64,000 nucleotides of DNA from Rosa chinensis (Eukaryota; Streptophyta; Magnoliopsida; Rosales; Rosaceae). The stretch lies in contig NC_037090.1 of assembly GCF_002994745.2 (NCBI RefSeq), positions 13,938,001-14,002,000 on the forward strand, written 5' to 3'. Below the pieces are notes generated by a model. The model did no database searches. It was not told the DNA's origin and saw only the letters and a list, made by a program, of their open reading frames with translations. Both the position numbers and the translations under genes were made by a program. Below, piece by piece: positions 11,535 to 22,354 of this stretch. Each line of letters begins with the position of its first letter. Position 1 is the first letter of the stretch.

Positions 11535-11639
11535 CTAGATGTCGGAGATTGGATCTTTTGCTGATTAAGTGTATTGTTGCCGATCACATGGTGGTGCAGC
11601 AGACGGTGGATAGCGGTTGGAAGCGGCAGAAACTCGATC

Positions 11640-11800
11640 TGTTATGGTCAACATCAGTGACGCCAACATCAGCGACCCATCAGTGATGCCAACATCAGTG
11701 ACCAGATCGTGAACCATCTTCTGAAGCCAACATTAGTGACCCAGACATCTGACATCAACAACCCATAAACATCAGTGACCCAGACAACCAACATCGCCTT
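11640..11800. repeat. Imperfect CATCAGTGACC tandem repeats in M2
   Basis: Five to six copies of (c)caacatcagtgaccc with variable spacers lie in the M2 interior. Their function is unknown. They could be a degraded coding repeat of a captured gene. Confidence 0.65.
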
Positions 11801-12682
11801 CACAATTCAACCCGGCATGCTTAAGCTTCGAAACCCTAGATTAAATTCTCAATCCCTCTCACTCTCAAAGGATAAAGGTTGAAACTTTGGATTAGAAAAC
11901 CGAAACGAGGTTTTGGGATATTTTGGTTGCAGAGAAAAAGTGGTCGCGGGTTGAAGAAGAAGAAGACTAAGAAGAGGGGAAAAAAAAAAAGAGTTGTCGA
12001 AGGTGGGGATGGAGGCGGTGAAGGTGGAGCAGGTGAGGAAGAAGAAGTGAGGAAGAGATAAACATAAGAAGAAAAAACGGGAAAAAGAGAGAGAGAGAGA
12101 GAGAGAGAGAAAAGAATAAATTAAAAAAAGAAAAAGGAAGTGAGGGTATAATAGACATTTTTCTACGGAATGACTGCCACGTCAGCACTTTAACGGAGCT
12201 TTTGGAAAGAGAGTAACGGAATGGACTTATTTGTTCAAAATTTGAGAGTACAAGAACTAAACGTATGAAATTAGAAGGTCAGGGACTGAAGTGTTTTTCA
12301 GGCAAAAGTTCAAGGACTAAACAGTATTTAATGCTTCATTTTCCATCACGCGTCTCCAAAATTCAAAATTGGCTCGAAACGTGACGTCAGGTGCTGAGTT
12401 GGACCTGACATTCGGACCCAATTTTCAGATTTTAAACTCCTAAGAAGGGCAAAATAGACATCTCTAGTTTAATCTAATTTTTCTTCTTCTTTTTATCATA
12501 ATTTAATCTAATTTCTAATTTTCTTTCTTTTTTCAGTGTATTTCTCTCTCTCTCTCTTCTGCTTCCCTTTACCTCTCTCTCATATCTCTAAGCCTAAAAG
12601 CCAAATCGATCAGAACCAAAAAAAAAAAAGAAAAAAAAAAGCCAAATCGATCCAACAGCTCTCAATCTTCACACAAATTCAA

Positions 12683-13066
12683 TCAGCAAGAGGCAAACCC
12701 ATCATAACCAGACTGAAACTCGGCCAGCCGCCTCTCAGGCATGACCCAAGCCCGGATGCCTTCCCACGACTCCAGTACGCTTATGATCTCGTCGTTGACC
12801 TCAAACCCGGTGTGAAAAACGATGTAGTTGAGCCGGTACTTCGGGTCCAATAGCCACGCGATGATGTCATCTTGGATCTTGAAGAGGCAGAGGTTGTGGA
12901 ACGTAAAGACGAGCTCAAAGGTGGAGGAGCGCGACTGAGCTCTGGCTTTGTCGCTTAGCGTGGTGAACCGGATGGGGCTGTAGTCGTGTGATTTCCAGTT
13001 CTTGTAATAGTTGACGATTTCGATGGGGAAGATTGAGTCAGGTCCCAGAAGGGGTACTGGTATGGG
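12683..13066 (-). pseudogene. Captured host-gene fragment in M1 (128 codons, unrecognised)
   Basis: A GC-rich minus-strand frame with no start codon is open for 127 codons to TGA at 12683. It reads PIPVPLLGPDSIFPIEIVNY near its start, then contains WKSHDYSPIRFTTLSDKAR, FHNLCLFKIQDDIIAWLLD, FHTGFEVNDEIISVLESW and RAWVMPERRLAEFQ. Balanced aromatic and acidic composition and high GC set it apart from the flanking transposon DNA, so it looks like a real exon carried between MULE TIRs. I do not recognise the family. Upstream (13067-13085 on the minus strand) is a TTTTCTTCTTTTT pyrimidine run that could be a former splice acceptor. Confidence 0.6.
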
Positions 13067-13633
13067 TCAAAAAGAAGAAAAGAGAGAATTGGAATGGGAT
13101 GTGGGAGAGAAAGAAGACGGAGATGTAGAAAGTGAATGAAATCCCGTTTTCTTTGTGTTTTTTAGACTAATTTAGGCTATGTTCTTATGGGTTTTTTGTA
13201 TGACATAGGATTGATTGTTATTGTTTGAGATATGAGATTTGAGATTTAGGCATGCTTCCTAGGCTATGTGTATTTCAACCTCAGGAAGAATAAGTTTTTC
13301 AGGGTCTAGAATTGGGTATTGGGGGATTCAAGGAATTTGTTGGATGTTGGTAATTGAAGAGATATGTTGGGGAGCTGAGGCGGACATATGAAGAGGTTGA
13401 TCATCTCTATGGAATAAATAGATGAACTGAAATCTGGGATTGCTGAAGAAGAAGCTGGATCGTATGGAATTGGAAGCCAAAAAAAGAGAGAAAAAGGAGA
13501 AGTCTATTTCGCCTTTTGTGTGGTAAAACCCATATTAAAGTGGGCCTGAATGTCGGATGCAACTCAGCACCTAACATCACGTTTCGAGCCAATTTTAAAT
13601 TTTGGACGTGCGATGGAAAATGAAAGTGCAGGG

Positions 13634-13839
13634 TATAGGAAAATATATTATGCCATAATGAATTCCTTGAAAATGAGCAATATGTACAGAGTTTACATCT
13701 TCACAGCTAAGAATCTCCATCTAGTTAGGAGGCTAAGAAGGAAAGATAGCTAACTTGATTGTGTACAAAATGAATACAGATTGATGCTGAAAATATTCTA
13801 AAAGTTTATCGTAATTAAATGCCAATACACTTTCTAACA
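13634..13839 (-). repeat. C1 3' LTR
   Basis: This 206-bp LTR, read on the minus strand, begins TGTTAGAAAGTG and ends TTTTCCTATA. It matches the 5' LTR at 46847-47067 apart from scattered substitutions and short indels, so the insertion is not recent. The LTR ends in TA rather than the usual CA. Confidence 0.9.
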
Positions 13840-13846
13840 CTCCCCT

Positions 13847-14137
13847 TTAAGTTGGAGAGTGAATGTCAAGAACTCCCAACTTGCACATGAGCGATTTGAA
13901 CTTGTCTTTCCCCAAAGCTTTAGTAAACACATCTGCCAATTGCTATAAAGAGATCACATGTCGAGTGACAACTTCACCTTGTAAAATTTTACCCCGAATG
14001 AAGTGGCAATCCATTTCAATATTCTGTGTTCTTTCATGAAATACAGGATTTACAGCAATATGTAAGGCTGCTTGATTATCACAATGTAAAATAGCAGGAC
14101 TTGAAATAGGCATATGTAAATCTGCAATAAATATCGT
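13847..14137 (-). pseudogene. C1 RNase H, C-terminal part (separated from the rest by G1)
   Basis: The minus strand reads [36 protein letters not shown] and, after a stop, QLADVFTKALGKDKFKS, then the GVLDIHSPT end. This is the standard copia RNase H tail. The matching upstream half resumes at 41987. The LTR purine tract follows directly at about 13840-13848. Confidence 0.85.
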
Positions 14138-14412
14138 TGTTTGAACCCAAAATGAGCATTTTTGTCCTGACAAGGCGTGTCTTGGAGAAATTGAGCCAAT
14201 GTCAGTGGCTCAAGCTATATATTGTCGACAATTTTGAAATATATTATTTAGAGGCTAAATAAAGCCTACCTACAGAATTATAGAAGATTATGCAAGCTGC
14301 AAGAAAATGCACGCCCATGCGAATATTCATACTCCATTCAATTAAGGAATATGACATGCACGTGGGGAAGCATTCAACTACATTTCATGGTGACCAACAA
14401 GGAAAACCTATT

Positions 14413-14570
14413 ATGATTCCATTAGTACTTAATTGGAAAACCTATCATGATTCCATAAGTTCTTAACCCATCATGATTCCATAAGTGCTTAACCCACCAT
14501 GATTCCATAAATGCTTAACCCACCATGATTCCATTAGTGCTTAAGTGCTTAACCCATCATGATTTGTTTA
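14413..14570 (+). repeat. 26-bp tandem repeats in the G1 LTR
   Basis: The unit acccatcatgattccataa plus gtgctta is repeated about six times just upstream of the TATA box. The same array, with a slightly different set of variants, is in the right LTR at about 41221-41405. The position suggests enhancer-like U3 repeats (inference). Confidence 0.85.
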
Positions 14571-14596
14571 AGGCCAACCACTATGGCTTTGTAGCC

Positions 14597-14604
14597 TATA
14601 TATA
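14597..14604 (+). promoter_or_regulatory. TATA box of the G1 LTR
   Basis: TATATATA in the context gcctatatatagaggct, with the same motif at 41439-41446 in the right LTR. It lies downstream of the 26-bp repeats, as expected for a U3 promoter. Confidence 0.6.
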
Positions 14605-15144
14605 GAGGCTACGACGAAGTAACAAAACAGACAATTCATCAATTCATCTCTACGACTACTCAAGTCTCTCCGGAGAACCCCTCTCATTCTCTTATCGGTA
14701 ACCACACTCCAGTCCCAGAATCCTCAGGAGCCGACTGTCAGTGCCACTAAACCCTCTGTCAATGTGCTTCAATCCTAGTCTCCTCGGGAGCCGACTGCAG
14801 TACTGCGACTACAACGGTTACGGAACTAGCTAAGCAAGGGTAACTCCCTCGCAAACCAGCCAAGCTAAAGTCACGCTTTAGCAAGTTCTCCCCACTTCCC
14901 AATGATTTTCGCTCTGCTCTATCTACTACTTCGAGTATCGATTGTGTGATTTTGAAGAAGCTTAGCAAAAGTCCTCACCACGAGGCACAAAGAATCCCGC
15001 GACGAGGTTGGTGCTCTCCTCGTCCACAATCCCTCAAAAGAAGTCAGGTCGAGGGACACCCTCGATGACAGCACCCGAAAGGTTCTGGCACTCCCAAGCA
15101 GAAAAAAGACTATTGACCAGCTCAAGAAATACTGGAGCCAAACA

Positions 15145-15163
15145 TTTTGGCACACCCAGTGGG
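15145..15163 (+). other. G1 primer-binding site (probable)
   Basis: TTTTGGCACACCCAGTGGG starts directly after the LTR. It resembles the TTTTGGCGCCC..GTGGGG PBS of plant gypsy elements of the Tat type, with several changes. Confidence 0.55.
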
Positions 15164-15353
15164 ACCTATTGCATAGCATTTCTTCGCGATCGCAGCCATT
15201 GGAAAGTCAAGCGCAAACCCTTATCAAAAGGTTTACGTTTACTGCCCGAAACACAAGACCTCCAAGTACAGACCTCACTCACGTGCAGACTGTCATGGTC
15301 TTTTTGAATAACTGGTAATTCAGAGATTTTCCCTCAATCCACCATCGACCGAG

Positions 15354-16402
15354 ATGACAACCGAGCAAGGAGGAAATCAACAGCTTACTACTGAAGGCGA
15401 GAAAGTTCCCACCGCCCAGCTTAATGAGGCTGGCGATATGTCTAGCATCACCCAGGTAGCCGCGAGCGCGGTTACAACTATTGACTTTGTGCCTATTCCC
15501 GTTCGAGAGAATGCGACCATAGAAGAGCGGCTTAATATCATTCAACAGAATTTTGCCGCATACCATGAGAAGATGGAAAAAGCCCTTGCGGAGGACCGCC
15601 GACGGCTTGATGAGTTCACGATCTCAGTCAAGAGGCTTGAGCTAGGGTCACAACAAACACAAGGCCAATTAGATGGCATGAACCAAAAAATACAGAAGAA
15701 CCACGAAGAGATGTTGGCCGCAAGCAAACACATCGCCACAGACGTCGCGGCTATCAAAAATGAGGGATCCAATCTCGTGACCCAGGTTGCCATGCGGAGA
15801 GCTGACTTAGACCAGGCTAAAGAGGTTATGAATAAAACACTGAGAGATCCTAATGCCGTCAGGCAAGTACAGACTGCCGAATTCTCGAGAAAAAGCTAGT
15901 GGCGGTAGTACGGCCACATCTGCTCTAATTACAACTACTGCATCAATCATAGGTAAAGAGACTACTCTGGCAACGAGTGGAAAGAACAACACCGCGTCAT
16001 CAGTCAAGCAAGGAACCAGGACTTTGAAAATCAATGAGGGGGCCCTTGTTGACTATGCTCGTCTCCCCAATACGATAGTGACGTAGTTGGATACGAACAC
16101 CAGGACCAGCCTTCAGCGAGCCAACAGGTTGGAAGTCCAGCAATGATCATCGCAACCGCAAAAGGTGGGTTTTACGTCTCAGACGTTGACCTAACATAAA
16201 ATGACCCATGGAGGCGGCGTATCTTTGGTTAATCAGGCTTCACAAGCGCCACCACTGATCCGGCCAGTTGATGATACAGTGGTTCACCCACCTCCTCCTA
16301 ATCTAAGATATATAAGGAGAGAGGAGGTAAAAGCAATGATCAGGGCCGCGAACCAGAGGCCTAACCTGGAGGAGGCCTACTAGGGGCCTTTCCCACCACA
16401 TA
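15354..16402 (+). pseudogene. G1 gag, N-terminal part
   Basis: An open frame of 181 codons from ATG 15354 starts MTTEQGGNQQLTTEGEK and contains a long helical, coiled-coil-like stretch (YHEKMEKALAEDRRRLDEF). It shifts frame near 15890 and continues in fragments, including PPPPNLRYIRREEVKAMIRA near 16300. The coding is then cut at 16410 by H2 and resumes at 18697. It corresponds to the variable leader of Tat-type gag proteins. The frameshifts and stops make it a pseudogene. Confidence 0.75.
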
Positions 16403-16410
16403 TTACACAA

Positions 16411-18688
16411 TAGGGGTGGGTTCGGTTTTAGGCCAGAACGAAGAACCGAACACTAATTTATTTCGGTTCGGTTCGGTTCAGTTTTGTAAATTTTAGAAGT
16501 TGAAACCGAAAACCGAACCAACCGGTCCGGTTAGGTTCGGTCCGGTCCAGTTCCCTTTTTTTAATTAAAAATTATTTAATTATAGTTTTTTTCCTGGTCC
16601 AGTTTTTTCAAATAAAAATTCTATAATAAAGGTACTTTTTTCACTACTCCTGTTTGATAGTGAATTCTTTTTCTCTTTTTGCAGTTCTTTTAGGCCCTTG
16701 AGAAAAAAAAAATAAGGAAATTCTGAATGAAGGTCATTGGAGCCTTTTTGATATAAAAATAAATAAAATTAAAAAGAACAAACCATTAATTGAAAAACCC
16801 AAAAACAAAAATATTAACTCCTGGCAGTGATGATCCTGATGAGCTCCTTCATATAGGAAAGCACTCACAAGAGGTACTGTCAATTGTACTATCAACATGT
16901 CAAGAAACCTCAAAACGGAACACTACTCTTCCTAGTCCTCCAAAAGCTTCAGAAGTAAATCTAGTTAAAAAAATTACACAAAAAGAGTTATGTATTACAA
17001 TATCAACATTGGTGAAAAAAAATAAAATAAACAGAGTTATGTATTGAATGGCCAATTTTAGCAGGTGAGAGCTAAATTTTATGAGAAGAAACATTGAATT
17101 GACAAATGAACAGTTAAATGGATGAACAAAATATTAGTCTGCTAGATTATAAATTAAGTAAAGCACAGGACCAGCCAAATAAAGAAAAGAATATATCAGA
17201 TAATCAGATATGCAAAGGCATTTGACAGCTGCAACATCGAGCCAAATATAACTTGTTCAACGAAAACATAATAGTCAAAGCAACCTTATCTCTATGTTTC
17301 TTCAAATTCCCAGAAAGAACAAACAACATTGGGTCCATTATATAGTCAACAATATACGGCTCCCTCCCATTGCTTTCATGATTACTTAAGTTTCAGGTGA
17401 GATTGATGCATGAGATAAAAACATGGTCAAGCTAAACATCAAAAGTTTACTGATAAAGACATACCCACTGAGAAGAATGATATACAAGAGGTATACTCTG
17501 GTTTAACATATAATCCTCCTTTTAGCCTTGCTTCACCTTTCAACCGGATCAGATCTATTCACCTTGGCTACTGGATCTAATAATCCAAACAAAAGAATCC
17601 AAAGACTTTTGTCATCACATAACCCATTTTAGATTGAAGGCTAACAATAAATGACAAACTACTCTGAGATTGCATAACAAAATTGAGAACCCACAGATCT
17701 ACAAAAAGAAATTGAACAAGAATTAAAGCAACTTACTTTGCTGCAGGAGCAAGAATCTGAGGCTTCCTTTCCACCATTAACACCTCTAGCAGATACCAAG
17801 TTACCACCTTTGCCCAAATCAAAACAAATCTGTGATTACCATCCACAATATCAGAATGATTGAACAATCTTAACTGAAATTCGATACAAGGAACCTACCT
17901 CAGTCCTCAGGCTTCTTTTCCAACATTAATTCCTGATGTTCTTGTGATTGATCCAACCACCCATCCAAGTTCAATTGCTATCAGTCTGTAACATGAAGAG
18001 GATATATCAGCATACCTTTTCAGCATTGGGTTTGTCAGAAAGACGAAATTAATATAAAATAAATATATAAATCCAGCATCAAGAGTAGAGAGATTTGAAA
18101 CTGAAAAAGCTTGAAATCGTACCAGATTACCAGCACCTCAACATCGCCATCGGTAATCTATTGAGTTTGAAAATCCTAGAGATCCTTGCCTTCGACCCTA
18201 CACCCAAATGAGAGAATCTCCTTCACGGTCCCGCCCAGGTCCTTGGCCCTTGATCTGGTCTTCATGACCCAACCGAGGCCTTAGCCTCGTGAGCTTGATC
18301 TAGTCCTTGGAAATCTCTAATTTTTTGTGACAATGAGAAAACTGTGAGGATTGACGAAGAGAGGAATGAGACGGCGAAAGGCTAGAGACGAATGAGAGGG
18401 AGAGAGAAGCTGAAGAGCAGTTCTCGAGAGAGAGACTGAAGACTGACCAAGGGAGTTAGCATATATATATATATATGGCGGCTACTAGGGTTTCCTGAAG
18501 TTAAATCCAAAACGATGTCGTTTAGGCTGACTTCGGTTCGGTTCGGTTTATTTCAGTTTTTGACACCCATAAACCAAAAACAGAACCGAACCAGTTGGTT
18601 CGGTTTTTGTTCGATTCAGATTTTTTCGGCTGCGGTTCAGCTTTAGGCTCGGTTTTTGTCGGTTTTCGGTTTCGCGAACCCACCCCTA
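16411..18688. mobile_element. H2: non-autonomous hAT element (2278 bp) inside G1 gag
   Basis: The TIRs TAGGGGTGGGTTCG are at 16411 and, inverted, at 18688. The 8-bp TSD TTACACAA is perfect (16403-16410 and 18689-18696). Both ends have subterminal arrays of GGTTCGG and CCGAACC. I find no transposase: all internal frames are short and unrecognised. A short (AT)n run lies at about 18464-18475. It interrupts gag between HITQ and a PYPRGYKSITLSTFSGEE segment. Confidence 0.92.
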
Positions 18689-18696
18689 TTACACAA

Positions 18697-20579
18697 ACAC
18701 CTTATCCTAGGGGATATAAGAGCATTACGTTGTCTACTTTCTCGGGAGAGGAAGTCGAAAGTGCCGCGACCCATTTGGTCAGGTTTCGAGTACAGTGTGG
18801 CCAATACCAGAACGATGACAATCTGAAGTGTAACATCTTCGCTACTTTTTTGTCAGGATCTGCCTTCACCTAGTTCACTAAGCTGTAACTGGGATCAGTT
18901 GCGAGTTGGCCCGTGATGGAGAAGCTGTTCAAGGAAACCTTCAGGACTATTGAGCCGGAAGTAGATCTAGCTTCACTCACTCAGATGGTTCAGCAGCCAA
19001 TTGAATTCGCTGTCACGTACCTTCAGCGCTTTCAAATCCAGAAAGGAAAGTTGAACGTGATTCTGCCTGAGAAAGAACTGGTGAAGTTGGCATTCAAAGG
19101 CTTAGAGCCCCACCAACGCAAAAAACAGCATGGAAGCATGTTCAATTCCCTGGGGGAACTGATCACAGAAGTAGGAAGTTTCGAGCACTTGCTCAGACGC
19201 TATGAAAAACGCCTCGAAGGGACATACATCTCAGGGAAACTCCAAACAGTGGCTGCGCTTAGCCATCAATCCAGTTCCTTTGATCCTTACTACAAGAGTG
19301 AGGAATCTAGCATAGCAGAGGCTGACAAGTCTGAAGAAGACGAGATAGCTGCGCTGGAACTCACGAGGAAAAAGGCTTCAATGCTAAAGCAACTGAAGTT
19401 ATACAAAGAGCCGGTGAAGCTCAAGTCGGTGGTTTTCACCAAACTAGAGTTTTCGAGTTATACTTACGAAGCGAACAAAGAACATGAAATCTTGGGTGAA
19501 ATGATCGCCACGAAGATGGTGAAAATTGACTTCAGCCCATTTCCCAAACCAGAGTAGCTAAGGGGGAAGAAATACTGTAAACTCCATAATATGTGGAATC
19601 ATAATACAGCCGATTGTGTTAAGCTGAAGATCAAATCCAAATCTGGTTAAATAACAGTGGTTTGCAAGTAAAGGCGTCGACAACAGCAACAGCGTTGGTG
19701 GACCTAGATCATTTCCCAGATACCGGCATCAACATGGTGGACGTAGCATGAGGTGCAAAAGATCAGCAAAATCAAAGTCTAGACCACACGGCTAAGGATT
19801 TGAAAAGGGCCGGAGACAAAGCCGCGAAGCGGGAATCCAAGACTTGTTATCGTCCTATGCTCGCGGTGCAAGGAAGAATGTGACACTCAAGCACTACCTG
19901 AGGAAACATCCCAGACTGTCCGCTTTGGATCTCTGCCACCAATAAGGTTAGTATCATCTTCTAGAAACTTCCAACCATGCAGCTTAAGAGTGCACAGTGG
20001 TTCAGAAACTCCTTCTCCAAGGGACTCAAACTTATTCAAAAAGTTGAAAACAGCGAGGGAAGAAGGGCAGGCAGATAAGCGGCATGGGGTTTTAATCAGA
20101 CCTTACATTCCGCCGGTATCGACTTCCTCCATCAGAGAAGGGAGATAGTAAACACAGAAGAAGGGCAAGGCGGTGGAGATGAGTTCTTCAAGGAAGAGAA
20201 AACTCCAGCGGAGGTTTGGAGAAGCAAAGCGAACCTTGGAAGCGCTAGATCAAGGATTGATCAAACCATCACAATTACTGAAATCTCCAGAAGAGTATCA
20301 AAGACCCCCCGAGTTCAGAAACAGCAGCCCAAAGTATCACGCGAAGAGCGAAAGCCACGTGCCCCCAAGAGCAGCGTTCAGGAGAAGTCCCTAGTTCTCG
20401 CGAGGCGAGAACTGCCGCCAGCTAGTAAAGTCATTGTTTGGCTGGGAATATCTCGAGAAGGAAGAAATAGAGAGCCTTCAATCTTTGACAGGCTAGGGGG
20501 CAAAGACAATAGGTCCGCGACTGTGCAGCGGAGGAGTCATAGACAGTTTCTTCGCATAAGACATGGGGGGAAATTTTAG
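18697..20579 (+). pseudogene. G1 gag, core and C-terminal part
   Basis: After H2 the frame resumes with KSITLSTFSGEEVESAATHL, then a retrotransposon gag domain: an F.VQCGQYQNDDNLK segment, a WF..L-type segment with a stop, WPVMEKLFKETFRTIEPEVD, and a long clean ORF at 18913-19557 covering YLQRFQIQKGKLNVILPEKE and LVKLAFKGLEPHQRK. Later pieces include a SSSRKRKLQRRFGEAKRTLE segment (20178-) and an IFDRLGGKD end near 20500, with TAG at about 20577-20579. The capsid domain is recognisable, but several stops and frameshifts interrupt it. No protease motif follows, unlike in autonomous gypsy elements. Confidence 0.8.
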
Positions 20580-22273
20580 TGTTCCTACACTCGTGAAGCC
20601 CATTCATGAAGGCCTATTTTTGAGGCCCATAAATGTTTCTTCACTACGCCTAGCAACACTACACTATATTAAGCCGAGTCAGTGGCTCCGGAATTTTTTT
20701 TTAGCATTGTCTATTCTATCGCAGAGAAAACACCTTCACGGAAAATAGGGTTGAGGTGTGGATTTTCTCAAAACCTTTGCCGCGAGGCTCTTTTTGACGC
20801 GGAGCATATTTTAAAGTTCATATTATTTTTAAAGCTCCTAAATATACAACTATGGGGGCCTATATTTGGGAGACACAATTATTGGCTTCTCACGGATATT
20901 TGAATATCAGGATAAGAAAATATTATTGTATTCATAAAGTGACTTTGTGGCCAAAAGGAGTACATTCATTCAAAGCCAAAAATGGCTAAAATACAAAACA
21001 AGAGTCTTCGGATATCTTCTGAATCTTTCTTCAAATGGAAGCAGTTGAGGAACCAAACATCAGTTTGAGCCACGCCATTATTCCAAGGAGGTCAAACTTT
21101 AGGGAAGGATAAAGAAGAGGAAAAAGAAGAGGAACGGAGCCCCCGCGCCCCCTTCAAATGGAAGTGGCAGAGGAACCCAACATAGGCTTGGCCAGCACCA
21201 TTATCCATAAGAAGGGGAGACTCCACTGAAAGAAAATGGAGCCTCCAAGCCCCCTCAATTGGAAGCAGCTATGGAATCCAACGTCGGGTTGAGTCGTGCC
21301 ATTATCTCTAAGTGGGGCAGAGAGTAAGGGAACCGAATATTAGCTTGAGTCTCTGCACCCCCTTTAGCCTTGGTAACCACTATTAGTTGGACGTGAAGTA
21401 TGGGAACAACCATTCTGTAGCTTGAACCCATTCCTTCAAAGAGTCCATCCCTCCTCATCCCTCCAAGATTCTGTCAAGAAGAGAGAGGGGGAGAAGGAGG
21501 TGAAAACCAAAGCCCCTTCTATCTAGAGGGCACAATAAGGGCCGGGTCCAGAAGGAAAGAAACAGAGGAGGGAAGACGAACCACAAAGTGGCCTTCCTCC
21601 TTTTCCCCATTTCACTCCGCGTGTGGGATTCTAACAAAGATGATCTCGCATAACCGGAGATCCCACACTTGGAGCCCCATCTCGTTTCTAAACCAATATG
21701 AAGCCTGGCATTTTCCATCCAAACTTCTAGAAGGCCGAAACAAGGGGTTTCCTTAGATTACGCCATAAGGCCTAACCCAGGCTTGATATTACGCCATAAA
21801 GTCTAAAATTTAGAGGCTAAGGGCCATTTCCTGAGGGGAAGATTTGTGAAGAAGGAGAAAGAGAAGCAAAGATTGAAAAGCCATTGTTGAGGATTTGAAA
21901 CTCAGAGGAAGGTTTTTGGCGTGAACGTTCCCATCCCCAGAATGCACCTATTTATAGGAATAGGGTATGCAAATCTCCACCCTTGGATGGACAGTCGAAG
22001 AGTCAAACTAAGTGTCAGTAAATCTTGATTAAATTGCCCTAAATCTCAGAAAAGAAGGAATTATTGGCTTCTGGGGGAACCGAACAGTTTTCGAGGAGGT
22101 AACTGTTCCATTTTCAATATTATCTTCTCACGGTCGAGTTTTCAACAGTTAGTTAATGTGAAGTTAAAGATTCATTAAGAAGATAAAACCAACAGTTTTG
22201 AGTTTGGACCAGCAAGTGGATCCAAAAGATAAATATTAGTTAAGAAATAAAGATGTCGTCGGTACTACATGAA

Positions 22274-22308
<35 letters not shown>

Positions 22309-22354
22309 ACTACAATTGGGCCTAAGGAAATCACTACTATAAGTCATAAGAGGC
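20580..22354. other. G1 internal spacer between gag and the antisense ORF
   Basis: This non-coding stretch carries three imperfect units at about 21031, 21152 and 21250, each containing a variant of cttcaaatggaagcagttga, gaacccaacat and cgccattatt. It also has an (AT)n microsatellite at about 22273-22306. No RT or integrase fragment is seen, which supports G1 being pol-less by structure rather than by later insertion. Confidence 0.6.

Larger units (their letters stand above)
10744..12334. mobile_element. M2: MULE inserted in the left TIR of M1 (1591 bp)
   Basis: The TIRs of about 240 bp start GGATTAAATACAGTTTAG on the left and, read inward, GCATTAAATACTGTTTAG on the right. Both continue through tccttgaacttttgcctg and a ccgttaaagtgctgacgtg block into a CT-rich run. 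The flanking 9-bp duplication is TTCATTTTT (10735-10743) against TTCATTTTC (12335-12343), with one mismatch. A 9-bp TSD plus long TIRs is diagnostic of the Mutator superfamily. There is no transposase, so it is non-autonomous. The interior includes a gene-like fragment at 11424-11534 and CATCAGTGACC repeats. Confidence 0.88.
14138..15144 (+). repeat. G1 5' LTR
   Basis: This 1007-bp LTR has a TATATATA box at 14597-14604 and a set of 26-bp tandem repeats at 14413-14570. It is clearly diverged from the right LTR by many single-base changes and small indels. Plus-strand transcription would start shortly after the TATA box. Confidence 0.9.

Noticed and set aside
14413..14570. Regular 26-bp repeats resembling a CRISPR array
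   Set aside because: The units are directly abutting with no unique spacers, lie in an LTR and recur in its partner LTR; the genome is a plant's.
18595..18873. 92-codon ORF crossing the right end of H2
   Set aside because: Its first half is H2 subterminal repeat and its second half is G1 gag; the fusion is an accident of the insertion.
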